NCBI GenBank assembly: GCA_964411425.1
Contig: CAYPKW010000008.1
Span: 1 to 61,846, forward strand
Direction of reading: 5' to 3'
DNA length: 61,846 bases
Source of the DNA: CAYPKW01 sp964411425
Lineage (GTDB): Bacteria; Pseudomonadota; Alphaproteobacteria; Dongiales; Dongiaceae
Below, in pieces: positions 24,467 to 34,545 of this stretch. How positions within the stretch are numbered: the stretch's first letter is position 1; the number at the start of each line of letters is the position of its first letter. Both the position numbers and the translations under genes were made by a program. Under the pieces are notes generated by a model. That model was not told the origin of the DNA. It was given only the letters and a program-made list of their open reading frames with translations, and did no database searches.

Positions 24467-25804
24467 TCACACCCAGGGCGAGTTGCTGTTGGTCTTGCCG
24501 AAGGTGCGCCCTTGCCCGTAGCGGCCGAAGGCGAACGGCGCCAGCTCCGCGATCGGTTCGCCGGTCGCCAGATGGCGCGCCACCAGTTTCCCCACGCCGG
24601 TCAACTTGTAGCCGTGGTTCGAATCGGCGATCAGGTAGACGTTGGACTTGATCCAGTCGATCACCGGCAGGTTGTCGGGGGTGAAGGCGCCGATGCCGCC
24701 GTTGCGCCGCTCGATGAAGTTCTTCCGGATGTCGCGGAACCGGGGCATGAACATCGCCATGGCGGCGCAAAAGTAGTCCCGGAACGCATCGCCCGACTGG
24801 TAGAGGTCGCTGGCGTGGCCGTAGGGGTCGACCACGGCGGCTGGTCCCAGCTTCACCGGCAGGCTGCCGCCCTGCAGGCCCGGAGTGCCCGTACGCTCGG
24901 CCGCGTACTTCCAGTAGACGTAAGTGGAATCGCCGTGCTTGCTCCCGGTCGTGGGGTCCACCACCGGCGTGTTCATCAGTTCCGCCTTGAAGATCGGCGG
25001 ATCCCTGCGGTCAGCGGTGAGATACGGCTCGTCGATGCGCACCTCGCCCTCGACCAGGCGCCAGTAGGTCCACATGTCCTTGCCCCTGGCGACGCTTCCA
25101 TCGGCGTAGCGGCAGTCGATGCTGGCGGGCATTTCCAGCAGCGCCCAATGCCGGGGCGTCCAGGCGCCGAGGCCGAGGACCACGGCATCGCAGGCGATGT
25201 CGCCCTGGGCCGTGCGCACCTTCTTCACCGTGTCGCCAGCCGTGTCGTAGCCGGTCACCTCGACGCCGGAGCAGATCCGCACGCCGTGCTCCTCGCACTT
25301 CTGGGCCAGCCCCCGTATCGCCTGGCGGGTGCCGGAATAGCCGGAGAGCTTCTCGTGCAGCACCACTTCGATGCCGGTCACGTTCACGTCCGGCCAGATC
25401 GAGCGCAGGAATTTCGCCGCGTCCTTCCCGGTGTAGAGGTCCGAGAGGTACTCGTTGGCGTTTTGGCTGCGATGGATTCGCTCGTAGTCGGGCAGCTGGT
25501 TCTTCTCCCCGCACGAGACGTAGCCCACCTGCTGGAATCCGAAGCTGACGCGGTCGTAGGTCCACACGTCGAGGGAATGCTTGATGAGCGGGTGCATCGC
25601 CTCGGTCATGTAGAAACCGCGCAACAGGCCGCAGGCGATGCCGCTCGCCCCCGCCCCGGGGCCGGTCTTGTCCAATACCACAATGTCGGCGCCCGAGCCG
25701 GTGCCGCGGGCGTTGAGTTCCATCGCCAAATGCCAGGCGGTCGAGAGCCCGTGCACGCCGGCGCCGACCACGACGAACGCGGCGGATTTCGGTAACGCGA
25801 TCAT
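24467..25804 (-). CDS. FAD-dependent oxidoreductase, sarcosine oxidase beta-like (DAO family)
   Basis: A 445-residue flavoprotein of the D-amino-acid oxidase/sarcosine oxidase family. FAD motif FVVVGAGVHGLSTAWHLA is near the N-terminus, with VVLDKTGPGAGASG next; the C-terminal contact is the DSNHGYKLTGVGKLVA region. Members remove N-methyl groups or amines from amino acids, giving formaldehyde or methylene-H4folate, or act as demethylating dehydrogenases. The true start is ATG 25804, overlapping the hutH stop as ATGA, so it is coupled to histidine ammonia-lyase. The frame open to 26569 is a shadow of hutH. The substrate is unknown; see findings. Confidence 0.86.
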   Translation of the reverse strand: MIALPKSAAFVVVGAGVHGLSTAWHLAMELNARGTGSGADIVVLDKTGPGAGASGIACGLLRGFYMTEAMHPLIKHSLDVWTYDRVSFGFQQVGYVSCGEKNQLPDYERIHRSQNANEYLSDLYTGKDAAKFLRSIWPDVNVTGIEVVLHEKLSGYSGTRQAIRGLAQKCEEHGVRICSGVEVTGYDTAGDTVKKVRTAQGDIACDAVVLGLGAWTPRHWALLEMPASIDCRYADGSVARGKDMWTYWRLVEGEVRIDEPYLTADRRDPPIFKAELMNTPVVDPTTGSKHGDSTYVYWKYAAERTGTPGLQGGSLPVKLGPAAVVDPYGHASDLYQSGDAFRDYFCAAMAMFMPRFRDIRKNFIERRNGGIGAFTPDNLPVIDWIKSNVYLIADSNHGYKLTGVGKLVARHLATGEPIAELAPFAFGRYGQGRTFGKTNSNSPWV

Positions 25805-27393
25805 GGATTGTCTCTCGCTGTCGTTGGGGTATCGCGTTCTCTTCGAGACGCGGGCGCCGGCGGCCGCAGACCGCCGAATGGCGCCAGCGCGCCGATCGCG
25901 CCCGAGACCACCAGCTCCGTCGCCGCCGCGATGTCGGGCCCCATCTGGCGGTCCTTGTCCCAGAACCGGACGCGCGCCCGCACGGCGGCCACGACCTTGC
26001 GCAAGGCGGGGCTCGTCTTCAGGGGCTTGCGCAGATCGACGCCCTGCGCCGCCGCCAAGAGCTCGATCGCCACGATCCCGGCCGCGTTGTCGGCCATGTC
26101 GGCGAGCCGGCGCGCGGCGTATGTCGCCATGCTGACGTGGTCCTCCTGGTTGGCGGAGGTGGGGATCGTATCGATGCTGGCCGGATGGGCGAGCGCCTTG
26201 TTCTCGGCCGCGAGCGCCGCCGCCGTCACCTGCGCGATCATGAAACCCGAGTTGAGCCCCGGTTCGGGCACCAGGAAAGCCGGCAGCCCGCTCATGCGCG
26301 CGTCGGTCAGAAGCGCGACGCGCCGCTCGGACAGGTTTCCAATCTCGGCCAGGGCGATCGCCGCCGCGTCGGCCGCCATGGCCACCGGCTCGGCGTGGAA
26401 ATTGCCGCCGGAGAGAATCTCGCCCGCGTCCGCGAACACCAGCGGATTGTCGGAGACGGCGTTGAACTCGCGCTCGACGACGCCGGCCGCGAAGCGCAGC
26501 AGGTCGAGGGCGGCGCCCATCACCTGCGGCTGGCAGCGCAGCGAATAGGGGTCCTGCACCCGGTCGCAATCGAGGTGGGACTTGCGAATCTCGCTGCCGG
26601 CGACGAGTGCCGCGAGCGCCTTCGCCACCTCGATCTGCCCCGGCTGGCCGCGAACCCTCTGGATGCGCGGGTCGAACGGCGTATCGCTGCCGGCGGCGGC
26701 GTCGAGCGACAGCGCGCCGGCGACAAGCGCCGCGCGAAAGACCCGGTCGATGGCGACGAGGCCGTCGGCCGCCAGCGCGCTCGATACTTGCGTGCCATTG
26801 AGGAGCGCCAGGCCCTCCTTGGCGGCGAATTCGAGGGGCCTCAGGCCGGCAGCCGCGAGGCCTTCCGCCGCGGGCAGCACGCGGCCTGCGACCCGCGCCT
26901 CACCGGCGCCGAGCAGCACGCCGGCGAGATGCGCAAGCGGTGCCAGATCGCCCGAGGCGCCGACCGACCCCTTGGCCGGAATGCACGGGTAGACCCCGCG
27001 GTTCGCCAGCGCCAGCAACGCCTCGATCACTCGGCGGCGCACGCCGGAGAACCCTCGCGCCAGGCTGTTGATCTTGAGGATCAGGACGAGCCGTACTACG
27101 CGGTCCGGCAGCAGCGGGCCGACGCCGGCCATGTGCGAGAGCACCAGCCGGCGCTGCAATTCCACCACTTCCTCGCCGGAGATGCGGGTGCCGGCCAGGC
27201 TGCCGAACCCGGTGTTGACGCCGTAGACAACGCGCCCCTCCCGCAACACCGCCTGCACCGCGCCGGCCGAGGCCTCGACGGCTGGCCAGCAAGCGGGGTC
27301 GAGGGCGATGCGGCGCCCGCCCTCGGCGAGTCCCGCAACATCGGCGAGCGTCAGGCGCCCCGGCGTCAGAACGAATGGTTTCCGAGAGGGCAT
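25801..27393 (-). CDS. hutH: Histidine ammonia-lyase family protein
   Basis: A 530-residue MIO-type ammonia-lyase that would convert L-histidine to trans-urocanate and ammonia. The MIO tripeptide is in GSVGASGDLAPLAHL; other family residues are present in YGVNTGFG, RRLVLSHMAG, LLNGTQV, DPYSLRCQPQ, GGNFHAEP and TSANQEDHVSM. It is about 20 residues longer than usual at the C-terminus (a basic tail). No hutU, hutI or hutG is in the window. It is coupled to the downstream flavoenzyme and divergent from the corrinoid protein gene, an unusual setting that leaves substrate specificity open. Confidence 0.9.
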   Translation of the reverse strand: MPSRKPFVLTPGRLTLADVAGLAEGGRRIALDPACWPAVEASAGAVQAVLREGRVVYGVNTGFGSLAGTRISGEEVVELQRRLVLSHMAGVGPLLPDRVVRLVLILKINSLARGFSGVRRRVIEALLALANRGVYPCIPAKGSVGASGDLAPLAHLAGVLLGAGEARVAGRVLPAAEGLAAAGLRPLEFAAKEGLALLNGTQVSSALAADGLVAIDRVFRAALVAGALSLDAAAGSDTPFDPRIQRVRGQPGQIEVAKALAALVAGSEIRKSHLDCDRVQDPYSLRCQPQVMGAALDLLRFAAGVVEREFNAVSDNPLVFADAGEILSGGNFHAEPVAMAADAAAIALAEIGNLSERRVALLTDARMSGLPAFLVPEPGLNSGFMIAQVTAAALAAENKALAHPASIDTIPTSANQEDHVSMATYAARRLADMADNAAGIVAIELLAAAQGVDLRKPLKTSPALRKVVAAVRARVRFWDKDRQMGPDIAAATELVVSGAIGALAPFGGLRPPAPASRRERDTPTTARDNP

Positions 27394-27536
27394 CCGACCA
27401 CCCTTAGCACCGAACCCGCCGGCGCCAAAGCGCCGTGCCTGTCGCGGACCGAAGGATTCGCGTCGCGGAATCGCTTAGCAAATGCGCCCGATTTCGGCTA
27501 GGTTTCCGGTGGGGTGCACCAAATCCGTTTGCGACC

Positions 27537-28253
<717 letters not shown>

Positions 28254-28273
28254 TCGGGATCGCCGATACCGTC

Positions 28274-28774
28274 TTACCGGACCATCCCGTCGAGCGCCCT
28301 CTCATCGAGACTGTTCGCCCGGTAATGCGCGCGGGCGAGGGCCAATCGCGTGAACACGTCCTCGTAGCCGATCTGCTGGCCCGCCGCGTCCGTGTAGACG
28401 AGCGCGCCGCGGGTGACGAAGAAGGTGGTCATGCCGTCCTTCTCGTCCGCCTGGAGCGTGTGCATTTCGCCCGGCGGTTCGAAGATGAAGGTGCCGGGGC
28501 GCGCCACCCAATCGTGCTCCAGATAGCGCCAGGAGCCGGCGAGCGTGTAACCGTACACTGGTTGCGTGTGATAGTGGCAGGCGAGCCGGCCGCCGGGGGC
28601 AATTTTGATGAGGCTCGACCAGCCGCCGTTCGAGCAGTCGAACAGGAACGGACGGAGATGGACGCCGGCAGCGATCGGGACCCAGCTCCCCGCGTCCCCT
28701 GCCGCGGCGTCGATCACCACCTCCGGCACGACGTTGACCGATCGGAACGCAGGCATCGGGCGGCTGTCGTTCAT
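28274..28774 (-). CDS. Cupin-domain protein
   Basis: A 166-residue cupin with sequence resembling 2,4'-dihydroxyacetophenone dioxygenase-like proteins. Metal-binding motif 1 is represented by CHYHTQPVYGYTLAG and motif 2 by FEPPGEMHTL. Its metal and substrate cannot be told from the sequence. ATG 28774 is preferred (AGGGAG just upstream); the frame is open to 28825. It converges on the corrinoid protein gene and diverges from rlmH across 65 bp, at the proposed right-hand inversion junction. Confidence 0.8.
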   Translation of the reverse strand: MNDSRPMPAFRSVNVVPEVVIDAAAGDAGSWVPIAAGVHLRPFLFDCSNGGWSSLIKIAPGGRLACHYHTQPVYGYTLAGSWRYLEHDWVARPGTFIFEPPGEMHTLQADEKDGMTTFFVTRGALVYTDAAGQQIGYEDVFTRLALARAHYRANSLDERALDGMVR

Positions 28775-28839
28775 GGCGCTCTCCCTAGGTTGCAACATCC
28801 TAACAGGGCGGACGCCGCCCGTCACGCGGGCGCGATGAC

Positions 28840-29301
28840 ATGCGCATTCTGATCGTTGCGGTAGGCCGCGGCCGCGGGCCGGCGCGGGAGCTGTACGAGG
28901 ACTATTGCCGGCGCCTGGCTTGGCCCGTGACCCTCAAGGAGGTCGAGGTGCGCCGGGCGCTGCCGCCTGCCCGGCTCAAGGCGCGCGAGGCGGAGCTGTT
29001 GCTGGCGGCGCTGCCCAAATCGGCGGCGCTCAAGGCCGTGGCGCTCGACGAGCGAGGCAAGGCGCTCGACAGCGCCGCCTTCGCGCGTTGCCTCGGCGCC
29101 TGGCGCGACCAGGGCGCCGGCACGGTCGCTTTCCTGATCGGCGGCGCCGAGGGCATCGGCGATGAGGTGCGCCAGCGGGCGGACCTCGTGCTCTCGCTCG
29201 GCCCGATGACTTGGCCCCACCTGCTGGCGCGGGCGCTGCTGGCCGAGCAGCTCTACCGCGCGCAAGCCATTCTCTCCGGCCATCCCTATCATCGCGGCTG
29301 A
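28840..29301 (+). CDS. rlmH: 23S rRNA pseudouridine-1915 N3-methyltransferase RlmH
   Basis: A 153-residue SPOUT methyltransferase modifying pseudouridine 1915 of helix 69 in 23S rRNA. Family motifs are MRILIVAVGRGRG at the start, the knotted SAM-binding region FLIGGAEGIGDEV, and the C-terminal LLAEQLYRAQAILSGHPYHRG. In alphaproteobacteria it normally follows rsfS directly, but here it begins a plus-strand run of cell-envelope genes, with rsfS 26 kb away. Confidence 0.95.
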   Translation: MRILIVAVGRGRGPARELYEDYCRRLAWPVTLKEVEVRRALPPARLKAREAELLLAALPKSAALKAVALDERGKALDSAAFARCLGAWRDQGAGTVAFLIGGAEGIGDEVRQRADLVLSLGPMTWPHLLARALLAEQLYRAQAILSGHPYHRG

Positions 29302-29350
29302 GGCCGGCCGTGGCCGGCCGCCCTGTTCAACCGGCCGGCGAATCGGCTAT

Positions 29351-30925
29351 ATGCCGGATATGGCCGAAGTGAAGCCGCCACGCCCCGTCGTCCTGTGCAT
29401 TCTCGACGGTTGGGGCGACAGCCCGCCAGGCGCCGCCAATGCGATCGCCCTCGCCCGGACCCCGGTGTGGGAACGGCTTCTGGCGAGCTCGCCCCATGCC
29501 ATCATCGACGCCTCGGAATCGCACGTCGGCCTGCCGCAAGGGCAGATGGGAAATTCGGAGGTCGGGCACATGAACATCGGCGCCGGGCGCGTCGTCATGC
29601 AAGATCTGCCGCGCATCGACGCCGCTGTCGCTTCGGGCGAGCTCGCGGCCAATCCGCGACTGCGCGAATTCGCCGCCCAACTCAAGCGTTCGGGCGGCCG
29701 CTGCCACCTCATAGGTCTGTTGTCGCCGGGGGGCGTGCATGCGCACCAGAGCCACATCCTGGCGCTCGCCCGGCTCCTCGCCGGCAACGGCGTTACGGTG
29801 CGCGTCCACGCGCTGCTGGACGGGCGCGACACGCCGCCCACGAGCGCCAAGGGCTACATGGCGGCGTTCCTCGAGGCCGTCGCCGATCTTCCGCTCGTGA
29901 CCGTCGCCACGGTCGGCGGACGCTATTTCGCCATGGACCGCGACAAGCGCTGGGATCGCGTGGCACTCGCCTACGCCGCCTTGGTCGAGGCCGAAGGCGA
30001 GCGGGCGCCCGACGCGCTTGCCGCCATCGATGCCGGTTATGCGCGCGGCGAGACCGACGAGTTCGTCCGCGCCACCGCGATCGAGGGCTATCGCGGCATG
30101 CGCGACGGCGACGGCCTGCTAATTGCCAACTTTCGCGCCGACCGGGTGCGGCAAATCGCGGCGGCGCTGCTCGACCCCGATTTTTCCGGCTTCGCGCGCG
30201 CCCGCCGTGTGCGCTTCGCCGCCGCCGCCGGCATGACGGAGTATTCGGAGAGCTTGAACCGTTTCCTTGCCAGCCTGTTCGCGCCGGAGGCGCTGCGCCG
30301 CACCTTGGGCGAGGTGGTCGCCGAGGCGGGCCGCAGGCAGCTACGCATCGCCGAGACCGAGAAGTACGCGCACGTCACGTTCTTCTTCAACGGCGGCGAG
30401 GAGGCCATGTTCCCCGGCGAGGAGCGGATTCTGATTCCCTCGCCCAGGGTCGCCACCTACGACCTGAAGCCGGACATGTCGGCCTTCGAAGTCACCGACC
30501 GGCTGGTCGAGGCGATCCTATCCGGCCGCTTCGACCTGATCGTGGCAAACTACGCCAACACCGACATGGTGGGCCACACCGGCGACCTCGCCGCCGCCGT
30601 TCGCGCGGTGGAGACGGTGGACCAGTGCCTGGGCCGCGTCGTGGCGGCCACAGAGCGCGCCGGCGGCGCCCTGCTGATCACCGCCGACCACGGCAATGCG
30701 GAAACGATGCGCGATCCCGCGACCGGCGAGCCGCACACCGCCCATACGCTCAACCGGGTGCCGGTCGTGCTGGCGAACGCGCCCGCCGGCGTCAACGCGC
30801 TCAGCGACGGCCGGCTCGCCGACGTGGCGCCCACCGTGCTCGCCCTCATGGGCCTGCCGCAGCCGGCCGAGATGACGGGACGCTCGCTCGCCGCCGGCGC
30901 GCCGGAGCGGCGCGTTTCGGCATGA
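29351..30925 (+). CDS. gpmI: 2,3-Bisphosphoglycerate-independent phosphoglycerate mutase
   Basis: A 524-residue Mn-dependent enzyme interconverting 3- and 2-phosphoglycerate. Visible motifs include VVLCILDGWG near the N-terminus, the phosphoserine site GQMGNSEVGHMN, GLLSPGGVHAH, LLDGRDTPP, NYANTDMVGHTG and ITADHGNAE. The start may be ATG 29351 or ATG 29360; both give a normal N-terminus. It lies between rlmH and the envC-like gene, the common alphaproteobacterial order. Confidence 0.95.
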   Translation: MPDMAEVKPPRPVVLCILDGWGDSPPGAANAIALARTPVWERLLASSPHAIIDASESHVGLPQGQMGNSEVGHMNIGAGRVVMQDLPRIDAAVASGELAANPRLREFAAQLKRSGGRCHLIGLLSPGGVHAHQSHILALARLLAGNGVTVRVHALLDGRDTPPTSAKGYMAAFLEAVADLPLVTVATVGGRYFAMDRDKRWDRVALAYAALVEAEGERAPDALAAIDAGYARGETDEFVRATAIEGYRGMRDGDGLLIANFRADRVRQIAAALLDPDFSGFARARRVRFAAAAGMTEYSESLNRFLASLFAPEALRRTLGEVVAEAGRRQLRIAETEKYAHVTFFFNGGEEAMFPGEERILIPSPRVATYDLKPDMSAFEVTDRLVEAILSGRFDLIVANYANTDMVGHTGDLAAAVRAVETVDQCLGRVVAATERAGGALLITADHGNAETMRDPATGEPHTAHTLNRVPVVLANAPAGVNALSDGRLADVAPTVLALMGLPQPAEMTGRSLAAGAPERRVSA

Positions 30926-30941
30926 CAGTGTGAAGCCTGGC

Positions 30942-32126
30942 ATGAAACTCGCCCGGCTCGCCTCGGCGGCGTGGCTGGTGCTTGCCGCCCTGCCGGCGGC
31001 GGCCGAGGAAGATGAGCGGCTGAAGGCGGTCGAGCGCGAGATCGAGGCCGGCGCCGACCGCGCCCGGCAACTGAAGGGCCAGGCATCGGCCCTCGATCGC
31101 GAGCTGGCGCGATTGCAGGCGGACATGGTCGCCTTCGCCAGTGAGGCCCTGGCGTACGAGGCCGAGATGTTGGCGCTCGAGGCCCAGCTCGCAAGGCTGG
31201 AAGGGGAAGCGGCGGAAATAGCGGCGCGCCTGACCGCCCGCCGCCAGCAGCTCGCCGGCACGCTGGCCACGCTGCAGCGCCTCTCGCTGCGGCCGCCGGA
31301 GGCATTGATCCTGGGACCCTCTACGCCGCTCGAGGCGATCCGGCGCGCCATGCTGCTCAAGGCGACGGTCCCCGGCATCGCCGCCCAGGCGGGCACGCTG
31401 CGCGCCGAGCTCGACCGGCTGCAAGAGCTGCGCGGCGACATCGCGCGCCGGCGTAGCGGGCTCGCCGCCGTGGGTGCCAGATTGGAGATCCAGCGCGCGC
31501 ACATCTCCCCGCTCATCGCCCGCAAGCAGGAGTTGCAGCAGGCGACGGCCACCGAACATCAGGCCACGGCCGAGCGGGTCGCGGCGCTGGCCCACGAGGC
31601 CACAGACCTGCGCGAGCTATTGGCGGGGCTGGCCAAGGACCAGGCGTCCGTTCCCTTGGCGCCGGCGGCCCCCGATGCCGGCGCCCCGCCGGCGATACAG
31701 CAGGCCGCATTGACGCTGGCCCGGCCGGACAACATTCGCCGCTTCCCCGCCGAGCGCGCGAGCCTCACGCCGCCGGCCGTCGGCAAGCTCGCGGCCAAGT
31801 TCGGGCAGGCCGGCGGCGCCTGGGACCAGGGCATCGTCATCGAAACGCGACCCGCCGCGCAGGTGGTGGCGCTCTATGACGGCCAGATCAAGTTCCGCGG
31901 CGAGTTCCGCGGGTACGGCGAGATCCTCATCGTCGAGCACGACGGCGGCTATCACACCCTGCTCGCCGGACTGGGACGCATCGACGGCGCGGTCGGCCAA
32001 TGGCTGCTGGCCGGCGAGCCGGTCGGCGCGATGGGCCCCGGAGCCGGCGGCCCGCCGCGCCTTTACGTCGAGCTCAGGCGCGACGGCGAACCCATCAACC
32101 CTTTGCCATGGCTGGCCGGCCAATGA
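30942..32126 (+). CDS. EnvC-like murein hydrolase activator (degenerate LytM)
   Basis: A 394-residue periplasmic protein. A signal peptide (MKLARLASAAWLVLAALPAAAEE) is followed by a long coiled coil (about residues 22-230, rich in Glu/Arg/Leu heptads) and a C-terminal LytM/M23-like domain. All zinc ligands of active M23 peptidases look lost: the final HxH is RLYVELR and the YAHL histidine is LAGL. This matches EnvC, which does not cut peptidoglycan but activates amidases at the division site. ATG 30942 is preferred over GTG 30930, which lies before the signal peptide. Confidence 0.87.
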   Translation: MKLARLASAAWLVLAALPAAAEEDERLKAVEREIEAGADRARQLKGQASALDRELARLQADMVAFASEALAYEAEMLALEAQLARLEGEAAEIAARLTARRQQLAGTLATLQRLSLRPPEALILGPSTPLEAIRRAMLLKATVPGIAAQAGTLRAELDRLQELRGDIARRRSGLAAVGARLEIQRAHISPLIARKQELQQATATEHQATAERVAALAHEATDLRELLAGLAKDQASVPLAPAAPDAGAPPAIQQAALTLARPDNIRRFPAERASLTPPAVGKLAAKFGQAGGAWDQGIVIETRPAAQVVALYDGQIKFRGEFRGYGEILIVEHDGGYHTLLAGLGRIDGAVGQWLLAGEPVGAMGPGAGGPPRLYVELRRDGEPINPLPWLAGQ

Positions 32127-32259
32127 TACAGTCCGAGAGGCTGCGCGGCAGGCATCGGCGGCGGATTTTCAACGGCTTGACCCGGCGGTCCGGATCGGGC
32201 CGTGTCGCGCGGTCGCCGTCCAGACGGCCCCGATATTGGCACTTAGTGAGAACGGAAAC

Positions 32260-33552
32260 ATGACCCGCAAATTCGGCTTGGCGGTCGCCATCGCCGCCCT
32301 AACGTTGCTGTGGCCGCCCCATGCGGCGCCGCAGAGCACCGGTTCCGAGACCTATCGACAGCTCAACTTGTTCGGCGACGTCTTCGAGCGCGTGCGCGCC
32401 GATTACGTGGAGGAGGTGAGCGACGAGGAACTGATCGAATCGGCGATCGACGGCATGTTGGGCGCGCTCGACCCGCACTCGAGCTACCTCGATGCCGACA
32501 GCTTCCAGGACATGGAGGTACAGACGAAAGGCGAGTTCGGCGGGCTGGGCATCGAGGTGACCATGGAGAACGGCGTCATCAAGGTGGTGTCGCCGATCGA
32601 CGACACGCCGGCCTTCCGCGCCGGCATCCAGCCGGGCGACCTGATCACCTACATCGACGGCAAGCCGGTGCTCGGCCTGGAGCTCGGCGAGGCGGTGGAA
32701 AAGATGCGCGGCCCGGTGAACTCGGAGATCACGCTCACCGTGCGCCGCGGCGAGCAGCAGCCGTTCGACGTGCGGCTGGTCCGCGACGTGATCAAGATCC
32801 AGTCGGTGCGGGCGCGGCTCGAGGGCGAGGTCGGCTATATCCGCATCACCAGCTTCAACGAGCAGACCGAGAGCGGGCTGGCGAGCTCGCTGCAAAAACT
32901 GCGCTCCGACGCCAAGGGCAGTTTGGCGGGCTACGTGCTCGACCTGCGCAACAACCCGGGCGGGCTCTTGAACCAGGCGGTCGCGGTGTCGGACGCCTTC
33001 CTCGAGCGCGGCGAGATCGTGTCGACGCGGGGGCGCAAGGCCGACCAGACCCAGCGCTTCAACGCCAAGGCCGGGGACCTGGCCGAAGGCCTGCCGATCG
33101 TGGTGCTGATCAATGGCGGCTCGGCCTCCGCCTCGGAGATCGTCGCGGGCGCGCTGCAGGATCACCGGCGCGCCGTGCTGCTCGGAACCAAGTCGTTCGG
33201 CAAGGGCTCGGTGCAGACCATCGTGCCGATCCCCGGGCATGGCGCGATCCGACTCACCACGGCGCGTTACTACACGCCGTCGGGGCGCTCGATCCAGGCG
33301 ACCGGCATCGTGCCGGACATCCAGGTGCCGCAGGCCCGCATCGAAGTGGTCGCGGGCGAAACCGGGGGCGGCGAGGCCGACCTGCCCGGCGCGCTCGACA
33401 AGGAAGAGACCGGCGCTGCGCCCGGCGCCTCGGAGGCGCCGGCGGGGGCGGCGGCCGTGCCCGCCGAAGGCGCCGCCGAAGATTACCAGTTGGCGCGCGC
33501 GGTCGATCTGCTGCGGGGCCTCGCGTTGTTGCGGGCCCAGGCGGTCAACTAG
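32260..33552 (+). CDS. ctpA: Carboxy-terminal processing protease, S41 family
   Basis: A 430-residue periplasmic serine protease with signal peptide, a PDZ domain (GIEVTMENGVIKVVSPIDDTPA to about residue 180), and the S41 catalytic core: Ser in NGGSASASEIVAGAL and Lys in GTKSFGKGSVQT. It trims exported proteins and regulates peptidoglycan hydrolases in other bacteria. The C-terminal 60 residues are an Ala/Glu/Pro-rich linker plus a short helix. ATG 32260 gives the signal peptide directly; the longer frame from 31876 shadows the previous gene. It follows the envC-like gene. Confidence 0.94.
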   Translation: MTRKFGLAVAIAALTLLWPPHAAPQSTGSETYRQLNLFGDVFERVRADYVEEVSDEELIESAIDGMLGALDPHSSYLDADSFQDMEVQTKGEFGGLGIEVTMENGVIKVVSPIDDTPAFRAGIQPGDLITYIDGKPVLGLELGEAVEKMRGPVNSEITLTVRRGEQQPFDVRLVRDVIKIQSVRARLEGEVGYIRITSFNEQTESGLASSLQKLRSDAKGSLAGYVLDLRNNPGGLLNQAVAVSDAFLERGEIVSTRGRKADQTQRFNAKAGDLAEGLPIVVLINGGSASASEIVAGALQDHRRAVLLGTKSFGKGSVQTIVPIPGHGAIRLTTARYYTPSGRSIQATGIVPDIQVPQARIEVVAGETGGGEADLPGALDKEETGAAPGASEAPAGAAAVPAEGAAEDYQLARAVDLLRGLALLRAQAVN

Positions 33553-33594
33553 CTTCGCGCGGAATGACGGCTCGGCCGCCGGAGCAACCCGGTC

Positions 33595-34545
33595 GTGCGG
33601 CGAGCTAGCCTGCAGGTGCGCCTCGACCGGCCGTTGCTGATCGCCGCCATTGTCGTGCTGGCCGCGGTCGGCGGGCTTGCCGGCTGGGCCTATCTGGTTG
33701 GCGGCGGAGGGCCTGCGCCCGGCATCGAGGTCGACCTGATACATCCACACGCCGCCCCCGCGGGCGAGAGCCCGGCAGAGGCCCTTCCCGAACCACCATC
33801 GACTTCGGAGGCTCTGTCGCCGGCCTGGCAGCGCTACGCGCGGGCGTTTCCGGCGGACGATGCGCGCCCGCGCATCGCCGTCGTGGTCGTCGGGCTCGGC
33901 ATCGGCGAGGCGGTCACCGCCGCCGCCGTCGAGCGGCTGCCGGGCGAGATCACGCTGGCGTTCAGTCCCTATGGACGGCGCCTCGACAACTGGATCGCGG
34001 CGGCGCGCGCCGCCGGCCACGAGGTTATGCTCGGCCTGCCGATGGAGCCGTTGAGCTTCCCGCGAGACGACCCGGGGCCGCAGGCATTGCTGACCTCGCT
34101 CGCGCCCGAGGAGAACCGCACGAGGCTCGATTGGGTGCTGGGCCGCGCCGAACAGTACGTCGGCGTGGTCAACGCCATGGGATCGCGGTTCCTCGCCTCC
34201 GCCCCGCACATGCGCCCGGTGCTGGAGGAGATCGCCCGTCGCGGCCTCATGTTCCTCGACGGGCGCGATTCCGCCGACATCATCGCCGCGCGGCTCGCCA
34301 GCGAGCTCGGCGTGCTGCGCGCCATCAACGACCGGTTCCTCGACGCCGAGGCCTCCAGCGTCGCCATCGACGGGCGGCTCGAGCAGATCGAGCGCCTGGC
34401 GCTCGCCAACGGCTACGCCGTCGCGCTGGCGCAGGCGCTGCCGGTGACGATCGAGCGCCTGCAGTTCTGGGCGCCGACGCTGGCCGAAAAAGGCATCGCG
34501 CTGGCACCCATCACGGCGCTCGCCGACCGCCAGCCCGACCGATGA
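33595..34545 (+). CDS. Divergent polysaccharide deacetylase family protein
   Basis: A 316-residue membrane-anchored protein: one N-terminal transmembrane helix (LLIAAIVVLAAVGGLAGWAYLV), a Pro/Glu-rich linker, then a NodB-like barrel of the divergent polysaccharide deacetylase type (RIAVVVVGLGIGEA, GEITLAFSPYGR, EVMLGLPMEP, NAMGSRFLAS, GLMFLDGRDS). Family members lack an established activity. It starts with GTG at 33595 and overlaps rppH by ATGA. It regularly sits between ctpA and rppH in alphaproteobacteria. Confidence 0.87.
   Translation: MRRASLQVRLDRPLLIAAIVVLAAVGGLAGWAYLVGGGGPAPGIEVDLIHPHAAPAGESPAEALPEPPSTSEALSPAWQRYARAFPADDARPRIAVVVVGLGIGEAVTAAAVERLPGEITLAFSPYGRRLDNWIAAARAAGHEVMLGLPMEPLSFPRDDPGPQALLTSLAPEENRTRLDWVLGRAEQYVGVVNAMGSRFLASAPHMRPVLEEIARRGLMFLDGRDSADIIAARLASELGVLRAINDRFLDAEASSVAIDGRLEQIERLALANGYAVALAQALPVTIERLQFWAPTLAEKGIALAPITALADRQPDR

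Noticed and set aside
24467..26569. 700-residue version of the flavoenzyme, suggesting a HutH fusion
   Set aside because: The upstream part is hutH read out of frame; ATG 25804 starts a normal FAD domain and overlaps the hutH stop.
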